From JAJRXG01 sp038523965 (GTDB lineage: Bacteria; Bacteroidota; Bacteroidia; Chitinophagales; Saprospiraceae): a DNA stretch of 64,000 nt. Shown piece by piece: positions 59,256 through 64,000 of this stretch; position 1 is the stretch's first letter, and each line of letters begins with the position of its first letter. The stretch lies in NCBI GenBank assembly GCA_038523965.1, contig JBCBIX010000001.1:1-64000 (forward strand), given 5' to 3'. The translations under genes and the position numbers were made by a program. The notes below the pieces were generated by a model that saw nothing but the letters and a program-made list of their open reading frames with translations, had not been told where the DNA came from and searched no databases.

Positions 59256-62200
59256 CTAAAACGCCTTCATGAATCTTTCTTCGCTTATCGATACTCCCTC
59301 TGATGTTACACGTACGAAGTAGATGCCACTTTCTAATGATGAAATATCCACTGCGTGGTCAACACGTTCGCCAGAGAGTCTAACACTCATCATACGTCGC
59401 CCATCAGATCCGAATACCTCGGCTTGGCCATTGATACCACCATTATCAAACCATAGATTAATCTGATTTGCCGCTGGATTAGGATAGAGTGGTCGATATG
59501 CTGATAACTCTTCCTCTGTCACGACGATCCCCTGATCTGATGTTGACTTACTAAAACGTTTAGCCTTGTCTACATCAATTCTGAAGTCTTCGGTGAACTC
59601 AGACATCTCCCCATCAGCACATAATGCTTTAATTCTAAATACAATCACACGATTACTTGGACCAGAGATGAAAACACGGTTCCGGCGGACAGGAACCTCG
59701 ACGAACGATCTTGGCTCGTCTTCAAATCCAACCTCAAGTACATAGCTCTCAGCTTCGAAAACGCGATCCCATTTGATCTGGAATCTATTATTGGAGGTCT
59801 CTCGGATACGGACATCGCGTGGTGGATGACAGCCTTCGTCACAGATTCCTCCACCGATTAAGGTGACATTAATGAAGTCTGGTGTTATGTCTCCGCACTC
59901 ACCGATCAAAGAGCTAATGGGGTTACCCGCTTGGATAAGTACTGAACCATCGGTACTCCAGCCATAGATATGCCGTACTCCTGGAGGTATGGCATCCCAC
60001 TCATAAAGTCCTCCTTCCGAACGTAATCTCCACTCGATAATAATGTCCTCATCATCAGTGACGACGTAGAAATAGAACAGTGAAGAATCTGCATCAGAAT
60101 CGGCCTCGACCATGAAACTCGCATCACCAGAGCAGAATTCGATCTCGTTCTCTCCATCTGTCGTTGAGATAGACCCTGCATCGGCACCACAACCACACTC
60201 ATCCTCTGTTAATAAGTTCACTTGGAGTGGATTAGAAAGTGCAAAACAGCCAATAAGGTCATTCGCATTAGCTCCTATCTCAGCTCCCGAAAGCTCGCCA
60301 TCAAAGGTTAGCCCCCACACTAATGCTGTATTTGAACCAATTCCCTCGAGATCAAAAGAGTCTTCAGTCAAAATTCGGAGGATGTTAGCGTCGCCATCAG
60401 TGATTACAACCACATTGTTTTCTCCGGTTGCCCCCTCAACAATAAATGTCAATGAGTCTGGTCGACCATCATCAGCGCAGATTGTCAAAACTTCATCTGT
60501 TGGATAGTTTCCGGCAACAATCTCACATGGAGGAGGACAATCATCACCTGTCTGACGCTCTACTTGAATGGCATTCGAAAGTGCAAAACAGCCAGCTAAT
60601 TGATCAATATTACCTCCGATCATGAGTGTGGTAGAACTGTCTACAGAAGTGATGCTATAGATATTGCATATGCCGCTGCCTGCTCCTTCGAGATTGACAA
60701 TGTTAGAATCGGGCAAGGCCAGAATTTCTCCATCCTCGTCGGTTACCAGAATACGATTTACAGCTCCAGAGCCTTCGCTTACTACGATAATAAACGTATC
60801 CGCATTCCCATCGTCAGCACAGATCGTAAGTGATGTCAGGCTGTCTACTGTAGCGATCGATCCTCCTTGAATTTCGCAAGGCGGAGGACAGTCATCGCCT
60901 GAAACACGAATCAGTCGCAGTGGATTTGATAGATCGAAACAACCTGTTAAATCATTCGCATTGCTGTCAACCGCCGCACCCATCAAGTCATCCGCAAAAC
61001 TTAAATGCCAAATCAAACACACTCCTGGGTCTGTATCCTCAAAGTCGAAGACCGATGTATCCCGAATTTCTAAAATAACTCCAGCAGTATCCGTTAACAC
61101 AAAGGCAGAATTTGGGCCATCAGCTCCAGTGAGATCTACCGAGACTACATCAGGTATACTGTCGCCCACACAAATCGTTAACTCTTCTCCACCCCCGGTG
61201 TATGCAAGGCTGCCACCATCAACACCGTTGCGAATGATCGTTATCGGATTAGAAAGAGCAAAACACCCATCAATATCACTGGCATTGGCGCCGATACTAT
61301 CACCAGTTAGACCTTCTTCAAAACTGATATGCCATAACAAGTTGGTTCCACTTCCTGTCCCTTCGAGATCAAACGGAGGTGCAAGAGGTAAAGCAAGGAT
61401 ATCTCCATTGCCATCAGTGAGTAACCAGCCTGCATTGGTACCTACTGCGTTCTCGATAACTACGTCAAATGGTCTGAATGTGTCTCCATTATCACATATC
61501 GTGAGTAAGTCACCACCTCCAGCTAATGACAGTTCGCCCCCTGATATAGACGTACGATTTACGGTAATCGCATTACTGAGAGCGAAACATCCACCGATCG
61601 AATCGATATTCCCACCGAGAGAAACTCCCGAAATACCAGACTCGAATGCCAGATGATATATGAAAACAAGGCCTCCTCCAGCATTTTCAAAATCAAATGG
61701 AGGAGCAAAAGGGAACGCAAGAATATTTCCATCCTCATCAGTGATCACCCAGGCCATGTTAGATGCAGAAGCACCTTCGACCACAACGTCCACGGGATCG
61801 TTATTGCCGTCTCCCGCACAAATTTCAACCATATCACCACCACCCACTAAGGAGAGCACACCCGCTGTGGCCGGGCAAGTCGGTGGCGCCATACAGTCTG
61901 GTCCATCGTCGATTCGAGTTACTCGAATTGGATTGGATAGGTCAAAACATCCGCTTAGTCCAGACGCAAGGCTATCTATGCCCGCTCCCATCAGATCATC
62001 CTCAAAACTCAAGTGCCAGATCAAACAAACCCCTGGACCACGACTATCGAAGTCAAACACATTCACCGTGTCGATGCTCATGATCATACCATTCGTATCC
62101 GTCAGCACCCAGGCACTGTTTGTTCCCATCGCCCCTGTCAACTCTACTTCGACGAGCTCTACGGCATCATCTACAACACATATCTCGATCTCCGTTAGGC

Positions 62201-63866
62201 TATCCTGAGTCACGATCATCCCTCCATCAGCTGTACATGAATCCATCATCGACGTCATACAGTCTGGACCATTGTCGATTCGAGTTACCCGAATTGGATT
62301 GGATAGGTCAAAACATCCGCTTAGTCCAGATGCCAGGCTATCTATGCCCGCTCCCATCAGATCATCCTCAAAACTCAAGTGCCAGATCAAACACACTCCA
62401 GGACCGCGACTATCGAAGTCAAACACATTCACCGTGTCGATGCTCATGATCATGCCATTCGTATCCGTCAGCACCCACGCACTGTTTGTGCCCATCGCTC
62501 CAGTTAACTCTACTTCGACGAGCTCTACGGCATCATCTACTACACAAATCTCGATCTCCGTCAGGCTATCCTGAGTCACGATCATCCCCCCATCAGCTGT
62601 ACATGAATCCATCACGAACGGCATACAGTCTGGTCCATCGTCGATTCGAGTTACTCGAATTGGATTGGATAGGTCAAAACATCCGCTTAGTCCAGTTGCC
62701 AGGCTATCTATGCCCGCTCCCATCAGATCATCCTCAAAACTCAAGTGCCAGATCAAACACACTCCTGGACCACGACTGTCAAAGTCAAATACATTCACCG
62801 TGTCGATGCTCATGATCATGCCATTTGTATCCGTCAGCACCCAGGCACTGTTGGTGCCCATCGCTCCTGTTAACTCTACTTCGACGAGCTCGACCGCATC
62901 ATCTACAACACATATCTCGATCTCCGTCAGGCTATCCTGAGTCACGATCATCCCCCCATCAGCTATACATGAATCCATCATCGAAGTCATACAAGACTCA
63001 CCAATAAGGCGCTCGACTACTATTGCATTTGACAGTTGGAAGCATCCTGACAAGCTATCGATATGGCCACCGATTGTAGCGCCATCCAACATATCTCTAA
63101 ATGCCATGTATCTCACTTCACACGCTCCACCACCTCGACCTTCGAAATCAAAGGTGGGGCCTAAGGGAAGATCAATAATGACTCCGGTGGAATCCGTAAC
63201 GATCCATGCTTCTTGAGCAGAAGAGGTCTGCGAGACTTGCACAGTAAATACATCAGATTCACCGTCGTCCGCGCAAAAACTTAGCGCTGTCTGGCCATCC
63301 GAGGTAATCGTGCCGACTGAAACATCACATGAATCAGACATCATATTCATCATACTGCCAGCCGTACAAATGGATGCCGCTCCGGCGCTATAGTCAGAAG
63401 ATGCGTCTCCATCACCATCGTATATCAAACTTTGATCAACACCTAATGCTGTGGCTCTATCACCATCAGTCCAGATACCCGCATCTACTGCCACGGATTC
63501 CCGCGTTGAGCCTCCATGATCGCCCCAAATCACATAGTCGACGATGGTAGAAGTATCATTAAAGTCGCGCATGTTAAATAGACCCAACTCACCTGCTGAA
63601 TCGATGGTGATAGTGGCCAACTCAACAACTACTGTGTCCCCTGGTCCCATACCAAATGCCCCACAACCTACTTGGAGACCGCCTACGCGCTCATAAGTCG
63701 GTCGATCACAAAACCACCAATCAGTTACATCTACTGAGTCAGTTGAGGCATTGACCAATTCTACCGATCCAGACGAGCTGATCTCGCTAACCACTATTTG
63801 AGCGCCAAGGGGATAGAGCGCTGTTAGAAGCAGAAAATGAAGAAAAAGGAGTGATTTTTTAGTCAT
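59256..63866 (-). CDS. Giant T9SS-exported repeat protein
   Basis: 1,536 residues. Signal peptide (1-22), an N-terminal lamin-tail-like domain (about 25-175), then about nine related repeats of about 110-122 residues, each with an acidic V-T-D-x-x-G-x-I core and a G-C-F-x-L-S-N motif; repeats 2-4 are nearly identical. After a diverged tenth unit comes a fibronectin-like domain (P-P-R-D-V-R-I-R-E-T) and a T9SS C-terminal sorting domain (L-Y-P-N-P-A-A-N-Q, ending R-F-M-K-A-F). Very acidic, Cys-bearing, no catalytic motif: probably a surface adhesin or matrix protein; this role is inferred. Confidence 0.9.
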   Translation of the reverse strand: MTKKSLLFLHFLLLTALYPLGAQIVVSEISSSGSVELVNASTDSVDVTDWWFCDRPTYERVGGLQVGCGAFGMGPGDTVVVELATITIDSAGELGLFNMRDFNDTSTIVDYVIWGDHGGSTRESVAVDAGIWTDGDRATALGVDQSLIYDGDGDASSDYSAGAASICTAGSMMNMMSDSCDVSVGTITSDGQTALSFCADDGESDVFTVQVSQTSSAQEAWIVTDSTGVIIDLPLGPTFDFEGRGGGACEVRYMAFRDMLDGATIGGHIDSLSGCFQLSNAIVVERLIGESCMTSMMDSCIADGGMIVTQDSLTEIEICVVDDAVELVEVELTGAMGTNSAWVLTDTNGMIMSIDTVNVFDFDSRGPGVCLIWHLSFEDDLMGAGIDSLATGLSGCFDLSNPIRVTRIDDGPDCMPFVMDSCTADGGMIVTQDSLTEIEICVVDDAVELVEVELTGAMGTNSAWVLTDTNGMIMSIDTVNVFDFDSRGPGVCLIWHLSFEDDLMGAGIDSLASGLSGCFDLSNPIRVTRIDNGPDCMTSMMDSCTADGGMIVTQDSLTEIEICVVDDAVELVEVELTGAMGTNSAWVLTDTNGMIMSIDTVNVFDFDSRGPGVCLIWHLSFEDDLMGAGIDSLASGLSGCFDLSNPIRVTRIDDGPDCMAPPTCPATAGVLSLVGGGDMVEICAGDGNNDPVDVVVEGASASNMAWVITDEDGNILAFPFAPPFDFENAGGGLVFIYHLAFESGISGVSLGGNIDSIGGCFALSNAITVNRTSISGGELSLAGGGDLLTICDNGDTFRPFDVVIENAVGTNAGWLLTDGNGDILALPLAPPFDLEGTGSGTNLLWHISFEEGLTGDSIGANASDIDGCFALSNPITIIRNGVDGGSLAYTGGGEELTICVGDSIPDVVSVDLTGADGPNSAFVLTDTAGVILEIRDTSVFDFEDTDPGVCLIWHLSFADDLMGAAVDSNANDLTGCFDLSNPLRLIRVSGDDCPPPCEIQGGSIATVDSLTSLTICADDGNADTFIIVVSEGSGAVNRILVTDEDGEILALPDSNIVNLEGAGSGICNIYSITSVDSSTTLMIGGNIDQLAGCFALSNAIQVERQTGDDCPPPCEIVAGNYPTDEVLTICADDGRPDSLTFIVEGATGENNVVVITDGDANILRILTEDSFDLEGIGSNTALVWGLTFDGELSGAEIGANANDLIGCFALSNPLQVNLLTEDECGCGADAGSISTTDGENEIEFCSGDASFMVEADSDADSSLFYFYVVTDDEDIIIEWRLRSEGGLYEWDAIPPGVRHIYGWSTDGSVLIQAGNPISSLIGECGDITPDFINVTLIGGGICDEGCHPPRDVRIRETSNNRFQIKWDRVFEAESYVLEVGFEDEPRSFVEVPVRRNRVFISGPSNRVIVFRIKALCADGEMSEFTEDFRIDVDKAKRFSKSTSDQGIVVTEEELSAYRPLYPNPAANQINLWFDNGGINGQAEVFGSDGRRMMSVRLSGERVDHAVDISSLESGIYFVRVTSEGVSISEERFMKAF
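61893..62992 (-). repeat. Three tandem 366-bp units within the giant repeat protein
   Basis: The landmark G-A-T-T-C-G-A-G-T-T recurs at 61911, 62277 and 62643, exactly 366 bp (122 codons) apart. Protein identity is almost complete (for example T/I, A/S, D/N substitutions), while the DNA differs at scattered third positions. Confidence 0.92.
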
Positions 63867-63886
63867 AGCACATTAAAGGTTTGTTG

Positions 63887-64000
63887 ATGAAATATGTAAT
63901 ACTCATTTGCTTAATCATACATGCACAAGTGATGGACATACCTCTCGAGGTACGCCAAAATCGGGCGCAAATCATGTTCATGGAAAGGATGGAGAGAGAT
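63887..64000 (+). CDS. Start of an exported protein (partial)
   Basis: ATG 63887 opens 38 codons that run off the window: M-K-Y-V-I-L-I-C-L-I-I-H-A-Q, a good signal peptide, then V-M-D-I-P-L-E-V-R-Q-N-R-A-Q-I. Divergent from the repeat-protein gene, 20 bp away. Family not recognisable. Confidence 0.55.
   Translation, partial: MKYVILICLIIHAQVMDIPLEVRQNRAQIMFMERMERD

Noticed and set aside
60961..62940. Long plus-strand open frames opposite the giant repeat protein (100-231 codons)
   Set aside because: They repeat with the same 366-bp period as the real gene, are Pro/Ser/Arg-rich shadows of its antisense codons and have no start or regulatory context.

Overview
The window is a typical chromosomal segment of a member of the Bacteroidota, probably an environmental Saprospiraceae- or Cytophaga-like lineage; the rank below phylum is a guess. 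Evidence for the phylum: a SusC/SusD pair, three secreted proteins ending in type IX secretion (T9SS) sorting domains, GldC, paired ExbD proteins, a DAHP synthase-chorismate mutase fusion, an OstA-like protein next to a BatE-like protein, DUF3127 and DUF4293 proteins, and several promoters with the Bacteroidota -7 box TAnnTTTG. No prophage, insertion sequence, CRISPR array or clear horizontally acquired island was seen.

Layout. 1-4.6 kb: tail of an unknown gene, then a secreted subtilisin-like protease followed by an exported TPR-CHAT caspase-like protein. 4.7-8.9 kb: an aromatic amino acid operon (pheA, class I aminotransferase, tyrA, DAHP synthase-chorismate mutase) preceded by what reads as a complete Phe/Tyr-codon attenuator: a 21-codon leader peptide, an antiterminator pairing and a terminator. 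8.9-16 kb: TPR/TonB-C envelope protein, thiolase, T9SS-exported hydrolase, sucA, rpsT. 16-21.6 kb: anti-sigma/sigma pair, metallo-beta-lactamase-fold hydrolase, hemA, DUF3127, icd. 21.7-25.4 kb: tRNA-His, methyltransferase, HTH protein, an Lrp-TraB/GumN-gldC operon and a GroES-like protein. 25.5-27.7 kb: modABC.

27.8-31.5 kb: an S74-chaperone surface protein behind a 70-residue stand-alone LuxR-type HTH, next to a convergent histidine kinase/response regulator pair. 31.5-38.9 kb: fumC, sod, rplU-rpmA, and an overlapping operon FAD oxidoreductase - OstA-like - BatE-like. 38.9-42.9 kb: ExbB-membrane protein-ExbD-ExbD, RNase H, tatD, tRNA-Ser. 43-51.1 kb: a SusC-SusD-lipoprotein operon closed by a terminator, then a T9SS-exported zinc metalloprotease. 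51.4-59.1 kb: pdxJ, CPBP membrane protease, cdsA, a SARP/BTAD-type regulator with a coiled-coil partner, a lipoprotein, a patatin-Omp85 type phospholipase and an aldo/keto reductase. 59.3-63.9 kb: a 1,536-residue T9SS-exported repeat protein with three nearly identical 122-residue units. The last bases hold the start of a further exported protein.

How it fits together: most of the window is housekeeping (TCA cycle sucA, icd and fumC; haem, PLP, phospholipid and aromatic amino acid synthesis; ribosomal proteins), mixed with an envelope and secretion programme. The strongest regulatory signal is the Phe/Tyr attenuator at 4710-4839. Others are a shared TTAAC-N5-GTTAA inverted repeat upstream of two envelope genes and a pair of inverted AT-rich sites upstream of the Lrp operon.
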